This document shows positions 15,834 to 23,952 of a DNA stretch of 64,000 bases, piece after piece (position 1 is the stretch's first letter; each line of letters begins with the position of its first letter). The DNA is from TMED27 sp964350695. GTDB taxonomy: Bacteria; Pseudomonadota; Alphaproteobacteria; Micavibrionales; Micavibrionaceae. The notes under the pieces were generated by a model. That model was not told where the DNA came from. It was given only the letters and a program-made list of their open reading frames with translations, and searched no databases. The stretch covers positions 73,902 through 137,901 of the forward strand of contig CAYGKM010000006.1 in assembly GCA_964350695.1 (NCBI GenBank). The letters are read 5' to 3'. The translations under genes and the position numbers were made by a program.

Positions 15834-16694
15834 ATGATTGATGGTTTTTTAAAATCCGGAGACTGCGTTGGCGTGATGGCACCCTGTTCCTATGTGGAGC
15901 AAGCGGACATTGACGCGGCCTGCGCTGTACTTAAAAGCAAGAGCATTCAGGCTTTTGTTCATCCGCAGACGTTTTTGCAGCATCATCAATCGGCGGGGAG
16001 CCGCGAAGAGAAGCTTGATGCGCTTCATGATTTATATTCAAACCCCGAAGTGCATGCGATTTGGGCGGCGGGGGGCGGTAACCGCGCGATGGATTTATTG
16101 AGCGGCCTGGACTTTGACCTCATCCGCGCTTATCCCAAGCCGATTATAGGTTTCAGCGATGTGACATGCCTCTTGAACGCGGTTTACGCCCGTACAGGGC
16201 AGGTAGGTCTTCATTGCTGCAACCTGAAAGACCTACCCCGCTTCCCTGTATCCTCACCCTTAAGCATGGATATTTCAAAGGGACAGGTTTTAAGAGAAGG
16301 TAGCGTCAAAGGCATAAGCATTGGCGGGTGTTTAAGCCTTTTTCATCTTCTTGTCGGCACACCGGCTTGCACTAACCTTGAGGGCGCGGTTTTATTCCTC
16401 GAAGATACGGGCGACCAGATCAGCCGTTTTGACCGCATGTTTTTAGACATGAAGCATAAAGGCGCGCTTGAAAAAATCGGCGGGCTTGTGATTGGTGAGT
16501 TTCACGATCTTCAGGACGGGAAGCGGCCATTCGGATTTTCAATGCAGGATATTGTGCTTGAGGCTGTCGGCGAGCGGGATATCCCGATCATAATCAATGC
16601 GCCGTTCGGGCACGGGGCAAACAACCATCCCTTCCCGATTGGCGGGGTTGCTGATTTTGATACGAATTCGAAATCAATCGACTTTCAGCTTTGA
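15834..16694 (+). CDS. LD-carboxypeptidase (peptidase family S66)
   Basis: A 286-residue LdcA-like enzyme that removes the terminal D-Ala from murein tetrapeptides during cell-wall recycling. The catalytic triad can be placed: Ser in IIGFSDVT, Glu in FLEDTGD and His in PFGHGANN. IWAAGGGNRAMDLL is also a family motif. There is no signal peptide, so it is cytoplasmic as usual for LdcA. It follows the photolyase by 10 bp. Its last 21 bp overlap the end of a minus-strand SnoaL-like gene. Microcin-immunity MccF-type relatives share the fold, but the short gene and context favour LdcA. Confidence 0.9.
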   Translation: MIDGFLKSGDCVGVMAPCSYVEQADIDAACAVLKSKSIQAFVHPQTFLQHHQSAGSREEKLDALHDLYSNPEVHAIWAAGGGNRAMDLLSGLDFDLIRAYPKPIIGFSDVTCLLNAVYARTGQVGLHCCNLKDLPRFPVSSPLSMDISKGQVLREGSVKGISIGGCLSLFHLLVGTPACTNLEGAVLFLEDTGDQISRFDRMFLDMKHKGALEKIGGLVIGEFHDLQDGKRPFGFSMQDIVLEAVGERDIPIIINAPFGHGANNHPFPIGGVADFDTNSKSIDFQL

Positions 16695-17120
16695 TTTCAC
16701 AAAGCGCAAAGCGCGGCCCAGCAGCGGGATATGTTCATAGAAATATTCGCCCGCATCCCAATAATCAATATGTGACATGACTTTGGCGTCCCTGGAGAAC
16801 ATGACCTCGCTCATGCCTTCAACGAAGTATTTACGGCCTTTCATTTCATAGCCGAAATTCCAGCGTATATAGGCGGTGCGCTCTTTATCGCCCCACGCGC
16901 TGTCGATCACTTTGAACTTCGCGTTTTGGGTGTTTTCAAACATATGCTTGAAGATTTTTTGAACCTGATCGACTCCCATCACATCATTGAACGGGTCTTT
17001 GAAGTGCATTCCCGGCTCCGCGAGTTTTTCAATCAGGCGCACAGAACGCAGATTAAGTTTCTCGTAAAACTCACAATAATCTTGCAAGCCGCGATGCAGT
17101 TTCGGATCTATATCATTCAT
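16674..17120 (-). CDS. SnoaL-like / NTF2-fold protein
   Basis: A 148-residue protein with the pattern of a small NTF2-like alpha+beta cone. An N-terminal helix LHRGLQDYCEFYEKL is followed by MHFKDPFNDVMGVDQVQKIFKHMF, then beta strands ending in VMSHIDYWDAGEYFYE. Such proteins are often annotated as nuclear transport factor 2 family and are found with SDR genes. I start at ATG 17120, which overlaps the stop of the upstream SDR gene as ATGA, so the two are translationally coupled. No catalytic residues can be assigned with confidence. The C-terminus overlaps ldcA by 21 bp, tail to tail. Confidence 0.8.
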   Translation of the reverse strand: MNDIDPKLHRGLQDYCEFYEKLNLRSVRLIEKLAEPGMHFKDPFNDVMGVDQVQKIFKHMFENTQNAKFKVIDSAWGDKERTAYIRWNFGYEMKGRKYFVEGMSEVMFSRDAKVMSHIDYWDAGEYFYEHIPLLGRALRFVKSKLKVD

Positions 17121-17872
17121 ATCTTGCTTGTCGCCTTTCCGATGAACCAAAGATAAGCCTTATTCGGAAGCAGGTCGATGGCCTTTTTGATATGAACAAA
17201 AAGCCAGGGGAAATTGATTTCAAAATTATTGCCCTCCAAGCCATCAACAAGCGCTTTTGCCGCAGGCTCAACGTCCATGATCATCGGCATTTCAAAATCG
17301 TTTTTATCGGTGAGCGGGGTTTTTACAAAACCGGGATTTACAACCTGCACCTTAATGCCAAGCGGTTTACACTCCATGTAAAGCGCCTCGGCCAGGTTTA
17401 TCAACGCGGCTTTTGACGGGCCGTAGGACAAAGATTTAGGCAGGCCGCGCATTCCCGCGACACTGGCGACTATCGCGATATGGCCTTTTTTTCGTTTTTT
17501 AAACGCGGTCAATACAGGCTCGAGGCAGTTTGCCGCGCCATATACGTTGATATCGAATGTCTTTTTGAAAATATCGGCGGTGAAGTTTTCAACCCCCTCT
17601 TGCTCCGCGAAGAATGTTCCGACATTCAGCAAAACGCCGTCAATTGGTCCTTGCTCTCTTTCAATCGTATTGAAGACACCTATCACATTTTGCGGCTTGG
17701 TGACGTCGCAAGGATAGGCAAAAATTTTATCTTTTTGCTGCCCGGCGAGGGCGTCTAATTTGTCTTTCGAGCGGGCGGAAACAGCAACCCGATACCCTCG
17801 CTTTGCCATCTCGAGCGCCGCATGCGCGCCAATGCCGGTTGATCCGCCAACAATCCAGAATAATTTATGCAT
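17117..17872 (-). CDS. short-chain dehydrogenase/reductase
   Basis: A 251-residue classical SDR oxidoreductase. The dinucleotide-binding motif GGSTGIG is at residues 9-15, the Asn/Gly motif is LLNVGTFF (in place of NNAG), and the catalytic Ser, Tyr and Lys are S137, Y150 and K154 (SYGPSK). A long hydrophobic, basic C-terminus (FPWLFVHIKKAIDLLPNKAYLWFIGK) suggests membrane association, as in SDRs acting on lipids. It is coupled to the SnoaL-like gene by an ATGA overlap. The pair resembles SDR plus SnoaL genes that in other bacteria lie near fatty-acid modification genes, but none are seen here. The substrate is unknown. Confidence 0.88.
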   Translation of the reverse strand: MHKLFWIVGGSTGIGAHAALEMAKRGYRVAVSARSKDKLDALAGQQKDKIFAYPCDVTKPQNVIGVFNTIEREQGPIDGVLLNVGTFFAEQEGVENFTADIFKKTFDINVYGAANCLEPVLTAFKKRKKGHIAIVASVAGMRGLPKSLSYGPSKAALINLAEALYMECKPLGIKVQVVNPGFVKTPLTDKNDFEMPMIMDVEPAAKALVDGLEGNNFEINFPWLFVHIKKAIDLLPNKAYLWFIGKATSKI

Positions 17873-17994
17873 AACAATACCCCTTTTGTTTCAAAGCCTT
17901 ACAGGTTTGGTACGCAGTATAACAAAAATCAGACCATTAAAAATTAGCGTTTATATTATTTTTTTCTTATTTTCCAATAAACTAGCAGATAAAT

Positions 17995-18023
17995 TTGACA
18001 GACGCATATTTTATACCTCTAAT
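17995..18023 (+). promoter_or_regulatory. sigma-70-type promoter for the 18069 gene
   Basis: TTGACA (17995-18000), a 17-base spacer and TCTAAT (18018-18023) give a near-consensus promoter. It lies in the 196-bp AT-rich divergent gap between the SDR gene and the hypothetical gene at 18069. Transcription would start near 18030, giving a leader of about 40 nt. Confidence 0.6.
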
Positions 18024-18068
18024 ATGTTCATAACAAAAAAAAATAATAACAGGGACTGAGTAAGTGCA

Positions 18069-18755
18069 ATGAGGTACAGGGAAACTTGTGCGGACGGCTC
18101 TTTCAAAGCATGGGGTACAGGATTTCGATATGAATACCAGGCGGATATAAACAGCCTTTTGGTAGCCCATGAGAAAAAAGATTTTGCTTTCGCACATCTA
18201 AAATTCGATAAATTTATAGCGCAGCATCCTTTGCGGTATGTTGAAGCATTGGATAAAACGCATCAAATTAAAGCTTTGATGTTAAGCAATAACAGCACAG
18301 TTAATCTTGCTGAGACGATGGACATGTCGAGAGTTGGAGCGCTTATAAATAGTTCTGCGCGGACATCTCTCCATGTTTACGACTTAAACTTTAAAAACTT
18401 TTCACGCTTCTCTCGGCATTTTGCCCAAGAGTTTGACCTGAAGCATTTCAAAATCAAACGCTTTCAAAGCGGAAGCGGTGAGAACAGGTTTTTTGTTGCG
18501 CGCGTTCAAACGCAGCATGATAATTCAGTATCGGTTCGTGCATGCACCCTTGAGGGGATGCTTGCGGCACTATCCGAAAGAACGATGAGAGATCTCATTA
18601 CCATGGAATTTGGACATCAATACCAAAATTCAGCTTTAAGTTTGCTCAACCTTTCGACCAAGCTTTCAACTATCAGCAATATTCTGGATGAGAACTTCAT
18701 TCCCGAGCGTCTTGTACGCCAGATAGAAAAAGGCCGCGAGCACGCGGAATTCTAG
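18069..18755 (+). CDS. hypothetical protein
   Basis: A 228-residue protein I do not recognise. It is soluble, with no signal peptide or membrane segment. It is mixed in charge, with a fairly high content of Phe, His and Asn (for example NFKNFSRFSRHF and LKHFKIKRF). The C-terminal third is helical in pattern. The ribosome binding site is poor. A good promoter lies 45-75 bp upstream, so the gene is probably transcribed alone. The flanks are a divergent SDR gene and carD (own promoter), so context does not suggest a function. Confidence 0.65.
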   Translation: MRYRETCADGSFKAWGTGFRYEYQADINSLLVAHEKKDFAFAHLKFDKFIAQHPLRYVEALDKTHQIKALMLSNNSTVNLAETMDMSRVGALINSSARTSLHVYDLNFKNFSRFSRHFAQEFDLKHFKIKRFQSGSGENRFFVARVQTQHDNSVSVRACTLEGMLAALSERTMRDLITMEFGHQYQNSALSLLNLSTKLSTISNILDENFIPERLVRQIEKGREHAEF

Positions 18756-18795
18756 GTCTTGTCCGTACGTCAAAAACCCCCCTTGTAAGTTTTTG

Positions 18796-18824
18796 TTGTA
18801 ATTTTACGAAAATTTTAGTATATT
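18796..18824 (+). promoter_or_regulatory. sigma-70-type promoter for carD
   Basis: TTGTAA (18796-18801), 17 bases, then TATATT (18819-18824). A start near 18831 would leave an untranslated leader of about 120 nt before carD at 18950. Confidence 0.5.
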
Positions 18825-18949
18825 AGCGATCTGCCTAAGACTAGCAGCATGGTGAAAAGACCAGAAAATCCGCGCCTTTTGGGCAAAGCATTGCACAATA
18901 AAATGCAGGTTTTCAAACTTTAAAAACTTATAAACAAAGGTGAAAATAC

Positions 18950-19507
18950 ATGGCTGACAATGACAATTTTGAATTTGCGCAAGGTGATAACGTGGTATAT
19001 CCGGCACATGGTGTTGGAGAAATCGAAGGCATCGAAACACAAACGATCGCCGGAATGGATGTTCGCCTGTACGTGATTTCTTTTGAGAAAGACCGTATGC
19101 GTCTCAAAATTCCCGTAATGAAAGCGGAAACAGCCGGCCTTCGTCGTCTCAGCACAACAGATCGCATGGGCGATGCCTTGCTCACCCTTAAAGGTAAAGC
19201 ACGCGTACGCCGCACAATGTGGAGCCGCCGCGCACAAGAATATGAAACAAAGATCAATTCAGGCGACCCTGTGATGATCGCGGAAGTTCTTCGTGACCTT
19301 AAGCGTAGCAATGACGACACAGAGCAATCATACTCAGAGCGTCAAATTTACCAATCTGCCCTTGAGCGTTTGGCACGTGAAGTTGCGGCGGTTGAAGATA
19401 TCTCTGAAATCAAAGCAACAGAGCAGCTTGAGGACATCATGGGCGTGATTAAAGAAGCCCCTCTTGATGGATCTGCTTCGCAAGCAACCAAGAAAGCTGC
19501 TGCATAA
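18950..19507 (+). CDS. CarD/CdnL-family transcriptional regulator
   Basis: A 185-residue protein with the CarD-like RNA-polymerase-interacting domain at the N-terminus (GDNVVYPAHGVGEIEGIE, then LYVISFEKDRMRLKIPVMKAE). The helical DNA-binding part follows (MWSRRAQEYETKINSGDP, IAEVLRDLKR, SYSERQIYQSALERLAREVA). CarD proteins bind the beta subunit and stabilise open complexes, mainly at rRNA and housekeeping promoters. The end is Ala/Lys-rich. AAAGGTGA precedes the ATG. The gene has its own promoter and a strong terminator at 19554, so it is monocistronic. Confidence 0.94.
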   Translation: MADNDNFEFAQGDNVVYPAHGVGEIEGIETQTIAGMDVRLYVISFEKDRMRLKIPVMKAETAGLRRLSTTDRMGDALLTLKGKARVRRTMWSRRAQEYETKINSGDPVMIAEVLRDLKRSNDDTEQSYSERQIYQSALERLAREVAAVEDISEIKATEQLEDIMGVIKEAPLDGSASQATKKAAA

Positions 19508-19553
19508 GATAGCAAAACAGGATTCTGTAATCCAAATTTGAAAAACGTATTTG

Positions 19554-19600
19554 AATCAGGCGTCTAAGGATTTACCCCCTTCACAGACGCCTGATTTTTT
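19554..19600 (+). terminator. rho-independent terminator after carD
   Basis: The arms AATCAGGCGTCT and AGACGCCTGATT pair perfectly around a 19-nt loop and are followed by a run of T to 19600. This is the clearest intrinsic terminator in the left half. Confidence 0.9.
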
Positions 19601-19690
19601 AGTATAGTGTATGTATATTACGGGAACACTCCCGCACCCCTCTTTGTTTTTCTTCTTCTTAACGCCACATCAAGAAAAGAATCCAGCCAC

Positions 19691-20509
19691 GTGTGTGATA
19701 CACTGAAGACCGATCATTTTGCCAAGCTAGGCACTCCGGAGAAAATCTGGACTATCCCCGCCATTCACGGGGACATTACCGCCCTCACCTCCATTCACGA
19801 CAGGATCATGGCACATTTCCGCGTTGGTGACCGCATTTTGTATCATGGAAACTACACCGGATATGGCGATCATTCGGCGGCGTGTATTGATGAAATCCTG
19901 ACATTCAGGCGTATGGTTTTATCTTCGCAAGGGGTTTTGGCCTCTGATTTCGTGTATTTGAAAGGCGCGCAGGAAGAAGTTTGGCAAAAGCTTTTGCAGC
20001 TTCCCTTTGCCAATGACCCGACAAGTGTATTGCTATGGATGCTTGGCAACGGTCTTTCGAACACGCTTTACAGCTATGGTATTTCTCCGCATGACGGCAT
20101 CGAAGCCTGCCGCGCAGGGGTTATGAGCCTTACAAAATGGATTGCCAAGATCAGGGCCGCTGTTCGATGCCATGCGGGGCATGAAACATTTTCGAATATT
20201 CAAAAGCGCGCGGCCTTCACCGAAGAGAACGCAGCCTTTCCGATGCTCTTTGTGAATGCGGGGCTTGATGTGAACAAAACCATCCATGAACAAGGCGATA
20301 ATTTATGGTGGGCGGGCCGCGAGTTTGATCAAATCTCCGAAGCTTATGCCCCTTTTGCGAAAGTGGTGCGCGGATATGACCCGCAGCATAAAGGGCTTTA
20401 CTTGAACTGCATCACCGCCACAGTTGATGATGGCTGCGGATTTGGCGGATCGTTGATTTCCGTTGGTTTTGATGCCGATGGCAAGGCCGCACAAATCCTT
20501 GAATCCTAG
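19691..20509 (+). CDS. PPP-phosphatase-fold protein lacking most metal ligands (predicted pseudophosphatase)
   Basis: A 272-residue protein whose block order matches the Ser/Thr-phosphatase PPP (calcineurin-like) family, but with the active-site residues replaced. With GTG 19691 as start: IPAIHGDITAL occupies the place of xGDIHGxxxxL (Asp to A24, His26 kept). HGNYTGYG replaces LGDYxDRG (Asp to N54, Asp to G57, Arg to Y58). LKGAQEE replaces LRGNHEx (Asn to A93, His to Q94). FVNAGL stands for FVHAGL and VVRGYDP for VVHGHTP. WMLGNGLSNTLYSYG matches the family linker. The start is uncertain: the frame is open from 19607, but that lies just past the carD terminator. Located between carD and rpoH. 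Confidence 0.75.
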   Translation: MCDTLKTDHFAKLGTPEKIWTIPAIHGDITALTSIHDRIMAHFRVGDRILYHGNYTGYGDHSAACIDEILTFRRMVLSSQGVLASDFVYLKGAQEEVWQKLLQLPFANDPTSVLLWMLGNGLSNTLYSYGISPHDGIEACRAGVMSLTKWIAKIRAAVRCHAGHETFSNIQKRAAFTEENAAFPMLFVNAGLDVNKTIHEQGDNLWWAGREFDQISEAYAPFAKVVRGYDPQHKGLYLNCITATVDDGCGFGGSLISVGFDADGKAAQILES

Positions 20510-20552
20510 GCTTTAGCCTCACCCTTCTCCAAAACTCAAAATTATTTGTAAA

Positions 20553-20578
20553 AAAAAGTTAAAACTTTTTAACTTTTT
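20553..20578 (+). terminator. A/T-only palindrome upstream of rpoH
   Basis: AAAAAGTTAAAA at 20553-20564 and TTTTAACTTTTT at 20567-20578 form a perfect 12-bp inverted repeat with a CT loop. It lies 44 bp after the stop of the PPP-like gene. It may act as a weak two-way terminator or as an AT-rich element of the rpoH promoter region; I cannot decide. Confidence 0.45.
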
Positions 20579-20666
20579 CACTCATCCATACGAATAGGTT
20601 ATGCGTACCAAAAGTATGGAACCTAAACAGAAGTAAATCGTAGGATTATTCAGAAAGAAGGACACC

Positions 20667-21554
20667 ATGGCCTATATTGACGACCCCCAGACACAGAAAG
20701 CGAATTTAGCGTATATTCGCACCTCGATGAACGAGCCGATGCTCGAAAAAGACCATGAGCTAGATCTGGCGCGTAAATGGCGCGACGATAAGGACGAGCG
20801 CGCTTTGCATGAGCTGGTTACGTCCTATACACGTCTTGTGGTTTCGGTGGCGTCTCGCTTCAGAAATTACGGATTGCCCACAGGAGACCTTATCCAAGAA
20901 GGCAATATTGGTTTGATGCAGGCCGCAGACAGGTTCGACCCTGAACGCGATGTGCGCTTTTCGACATATGCTACATGGTGGATCCGCGCGTCTATTCAGG
21001 ACTACATTCTGCGTAACTGGTCAATCGTGCGCACAGGCACGACGGCGGCGCAGAAATCATTGTTTTTCAACATGCGCCGTTTACGCGCCAAAATCGAAAG
21101 CCGTCAGGAATCTGAAGGTCTGAACGATGCGGGCCGCGAAGAAATCGCGAAGGAATTAAATGTCCGCGTAAAGGATGTCGAGAATATGGAAGGCCGCCTT
21201 TCTGGGGTCGACAGCTCTTTGAACGCGCGCATCGGCGAGGATGGCGATCATGAGTGGCAGAGTCTGTTGCCTGATGACGGCCCAACGCCGGAAGATGTTG
21301 TAGTCGGCATTAAGGATGCACAATCCAGATCAAAATGGTTGAATGCTGCGCTGAAAGGTTTGAGTGACCGCGAGCAGAAAATTATCCGTGATCGCCATTT
21401 GGGTTATGAAACCGTGACGCTTGAGGCGCTTGGTAAAGATTTGGGCGTGAGCAAAGAGCGGGTACGCCAGCTTGAGCAACGCGCCATGGAAAAACTGAAA
21501 GCCTCGATTGAAAGCTCGCTCAGCGATACAAGCGTATTGTTCCTCGAAAATTAA
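20667..21554 (+). CDS. rpoH: RNA polymerase sigma-32 factor (heat shock)
   Basis: A 295-residue sigma-70-family factor. Region 2 shows LVVSVASRFRNYGLPTGDLIQEGNIGLMQAADRFD and FSTYATWWIRASIQDYILRNWSIVR. The RpoH box QKSLFFNMRRL near residue 130 distinguishes it from housekeeping sigma and is the segment linked to core binding and control. Region 4 has a helix-turn-helix in LGKDLGVSKERVRQLEQRAM. It would direct transcription of chaperone and protease genes. AAGGA sits before the ATG. Alphaproteobacteria often carry more than one RpoH; which one this is cannot be told. Confidence 0.95.
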   Translation: MAYIDDPQTQKANLAYIRTSMNEPMLEKDHELDLARKWRDDKDERALHELVTSYTRLVVSVASRFRNYGLPTGDLIQEGNIGLMQAADRFDPERDVRFSTYATWWIRASIQDYILRNWSIVRTGTTAAQKSLFFNMRRLRAKIESRQESEGLNDAGREEIAKELNVRVKDVENMEGRLSGVDSSLNARIGEDGDHEWQSLLPDDGPTPEDVVVGIKDAQSRSKWLNAALKGLSDREQKIIRDRHLGYETVTLEALGKDLGVSKERVRQLEQRAMEKLKASIESSLSDTSVLFLEN

Positions 21555-21563
21555 AGGTTAAAT

Positions 21564-21632
21564 GTCCGGCTTTTTTGAGAGCGCCGAGACATTTTGCGGA
21601 AGCCGGACCGAATTCCCCCTTGGTCCGGCTTC
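21564..21632 (+). terminator. three-arm hairpin region after rpoH
   Basis: GTCCGGCTT occurs at 21564-21572 and 21623-21631, and its exact complement AAGCCGGAC at 21600-21608. The middle copy can pair with either outer copy. The second option extends to a perfect 11-bp stem (21599-21609 with 21622-21632). It lies between the convergent rpoH and M48 protease genes and probably ends transcription, though T-runs are short on both strands. Confidence 0.6.
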
Positions 21633-21643
21633 TTAGCATCTTG

Positions 21644-23086
21644 CTATTGGGTAATGATTTTATATGTTTTGCCGACTTGCAGCGCCTCGCGGTCGCTTAT
21701 CCCGTTCAAGACACGGAAGCGTTGCTCGCGCATTGTCGGGAACGGAAATTTATCACCGATAGAGGCGGGCGTATCCCCTGCTCTGGCTGTGTAGAGCTTC
21801 AGGCGCATAGGTTTAGCAAGGGCTTTGTCTCTGGCGTCCAATGATCCGAAGCTGTATGTGGTTCTTTTAAGCTCCTCAACAAGTCCCGCAGACGCATTGG
21901 CCGGGATCGCCATCTGGAATCGGGCGAACTTGCCGTTCCACTCAATCGCGACCAAGCGGATTGTCATGTTTTGACCATTCACTTGCCCTGCAAAGGATGT
22001 GGTGGCGGCGCGCATGCCGTTTATCGTGATGTTGTCGATCTGACCTTGCGGCTTATCCTTTATCCATGTTTGTGAAATATAACCGGCGGCGCTTTGCCCC
22101 CCTTGATTGGGCGCCATATCAAATACGATCACGCTGCCGCTTTGGTTAATCGCGGCGACTTGTGTCGGCTGGTTTTTGATGCGGAAGCCATCGGGCACAG
22201 TGAATTTGAAATCAAGCCCTGTGTGGTAGAAAGTTTGACCGCGCGTAAAGCCCTGCTCGGCACTGTCCCCGTATACCATACCGCTGATCTGTTGAAGGTG
22301 GCGGTCGCGGTTTTGCGCACCGTTTTGCGGATAAGCGGCGGCCTCAGATTTTGTTTTGGCAACGCGATCCGCTGTTGCGGGGTGGGTCGACATATAATTC
22401 ATGCCCGCGTTTTTTTGTCCGTCCAAAGCTTGTTCGAGTTCGGATTCACGCTGAAGAGAATAAAGGAATGAAGGGGAGGCTTCGGGGTAATATCCGCCGC
22501 GCGCCATATAGCGAATACCAAGTGTATCGGCTTCGTTTTCTTGTCCTCTGGAATAGGAACTCAAATATAGATTCGTGCCGAGGCTCAAGGCTTGGGATGC
22601 GCCTTGGCTGCCGATGACAGCGCCCAAAACCCCTGCCCCGAGCGTGGTGACTACGCCGCGGGAATAACGCTCGGCTGAATGGCGACCCGTAATGTGGCCG
22701 GCTTCGTGTCCGAGAACGCTGGCAAGCTCGGCTTCATTATTCGCCAAAGCCAGAAGCCCGCGTGAGACATAGATATAGCCGCCGGGAAGCGCGAAGGCAT
22801 TTACGATGGGGCTATCGACGATAAAGAATTTATACTGCACATCGGGGCGTTCGGTGTTTTGCGTAACCTTGCGCCCGACTTCCGTGACATACGCATTAAG
22901 AGCGGGATCTTTCACAAGGCCGAATTGCTCAACAATTTTCTGGTGCTCCTGTGCGCCAACGCTGACTTCCTGCGCGGGCGACATAAGCGCGGTGAACTGC
23001 TGCTGACCTGTTGCGGGGTTTGTTGAGCACGCCGCCAACGCTGATAGGGCAACCGTGCTTAAAAAGAAAGACTTGAATTTATTCAT
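21644..23086 (-). CDS. M48-family metalloprotease lipoprotein with C-terminal LysM-like domain
   Basis: A 480-residue envelope protease. The signal peptide ends in a lipobox, ALAAC, placing the acylated Cys at residue 20. The zinc motif HEAGH is at 127-131 with a further ligand, Glu185, in ENEADTLG. These features match BepA/LoiP-type M48 peptidases that degrade misassembled outer-membrane proteins. The C-terminal 55 residues (RAGDTPASIGDK to VGKTYKII) look like a LysM-type domain, suggesting peptidoglycan contact. GGAG lies eight bases upstream of the ATG. Only 23 bp separate its start from the divergent SNase gene, so both promoters must lie close to or inside the partner gene. Confidence 0.92.
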   Translation of the reverse strand: MNKFKSFFLSTVALSALAACSTNPATGQQQFTALMSPAQEVSVGAQEHQKIVEQFGLVKDPALNAYVTEVGRKVTQNTERPDVQYKFFIVDSPIVNAFALPGGYIYVSRGLLALANNEAELASVLGHEAGHITGRHSAERYSRGVVTTLGAGVLGAVIGSQGASQALSLGTNLYLSSYSRGQENEADTLGIRYMARGGYYPEASPSFLYSLQRESELEQALDGQKNAGMNYMSTHPATADRVAKTKSEAAAYPQNGAQNRDRHLQQISGMVYGDSAEQGFTRGQTFYHTGLDFKFTVPDGFRIKNQPTQVAAINQSGSVIVFDMAPNQGGQSAAGYISQTWIKDKPQGQIDNITINGMRAATTSFAGQVNGQNMTIRLVAIEWNGKFARFQMAIPANASAGLVEELKRTTYSFGSLDARDKALAKPMRLKLYTARAGDTPASIGDKFPFPTMREQRFRVLNGISDREALQVGKTYKIITQ

Positions 23087-23109
23087 CGAAACGCTCCAGT
23101 GTAGAGTTT

Positions 23110-23892
23110 ATGAAAGCACTCTATCGAACTTCCCTTATTGTTTTAAGTCTTTTATGGCCTGTTTCAAGCTTCGCCGCCGATTTTTCGGCGCTTAAGAAGA
23201 TAGACAGTGCCGAGGTGATCGAGGTGATTACCCCGCAAACTATTATGCTGCGCAATGGTCAGATTATTCATCTTGCGGGCATCCGTTTTCCTGATTATAC
23301 GCCGCAAGTCGCGGGATCCTTCGCGGTGACGGCGATAAAAATTTTGAAAGACATGCTCGGCGGGCAGAGCGTGGAAGTTTATCAAACCAAGAATAAGGAT
23401 TGGGGGCGCAGCAATCGCATGGGGCACGATTTGGCGCATCTTTACATCCCCGAAAAAGGATTATGGGTGCAAGGCGCCCTGCTCTCGCTAGGTTTAGCGC
23501 AAGTGGAAACCGCGCAGCGCAACCCCGAAATGGCGGCGCAGATGCTGGAGATTGAAAAGGCGGCGCGCGAAGAAAAGACCGGTATTTGGGAAGAGGCAAA
23601 AATCCTTAGCCCCGAAGAAACGCCCGGACATCTCAACAGCTTTCAGATTGTCGAGGGAAAGATCGAGAGCGCGGCGATTAAGAAAAACCGTTATTATCTT
23701 AATTTCGGCGGCAACTGGCGCGATGACTTCACGGTTTCGATTGCCCCCGAAAATAAAAGCGTCTTTTCCAAGCAAGGTATCAACCCGCTTGATTGGAACG
23801 GAAAGCGTGTGCGGGTGCGCGGATGGGTGCAAAGTTATAACGGCCCGTATATTGATGTTACGCATCCCGAGGCCATTGAAATTTTGCAATGA
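23110..23892 (+). CDS. secreted SNase-like (thermonuclease fold) protein
   Basis: A 260-residue protein with a Sec signal peptide (cleavage after SSFAA near residue 22). A staphylococcal-nuclease-like OB fold follows: IMLRNGQIIHLAGIRFPD, ILKDMLGGQSVEVY, GRSNRMGHDLAHLY and a family-like ending in AREEKTGIWEE. The catalytic Arg/Glu set of active thermonucleases is not clearly complete (GHDLAHLY where active enzymes usually have an Arg-rich strand), so it may be a binding domain. A second beta-rich domain (about 180-260) ends in RVRGWVQSYNGPYIDV, OB-like. It is divergent from the M48 gene at 23 bp. Confidence 0.8.
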   Translation: MKALYRTSLIVLSLLWPVSSFAADFSALKKIDSAEVIEVITPQTIMLRNGQIIHLAGIRFPDYTPQVAGSFAVTAIKILKDMLGGQSVEVYQTKNKDWGRSNRMGHDLAHLYIPEKGLWVQGALLSLGLAQVETAQRNPEMAAQMLEIEKAAREEKTGIWEEAKILSPEETPGHLNSFQIVEGKIESAAIKKNRYYLNFGGNWRDDFTVSIAPENKSVFSKQGINPLDWNGKRVRVRGWVQSYNGPYIDVTHPEAIEILQ

Positions 23893-23952
23893 TTGCGCTT
23901 TTTCTGCTGGCGCGTTAAAGTCTAAGTCTTAACAAATTAAGATTTTAAAGAG

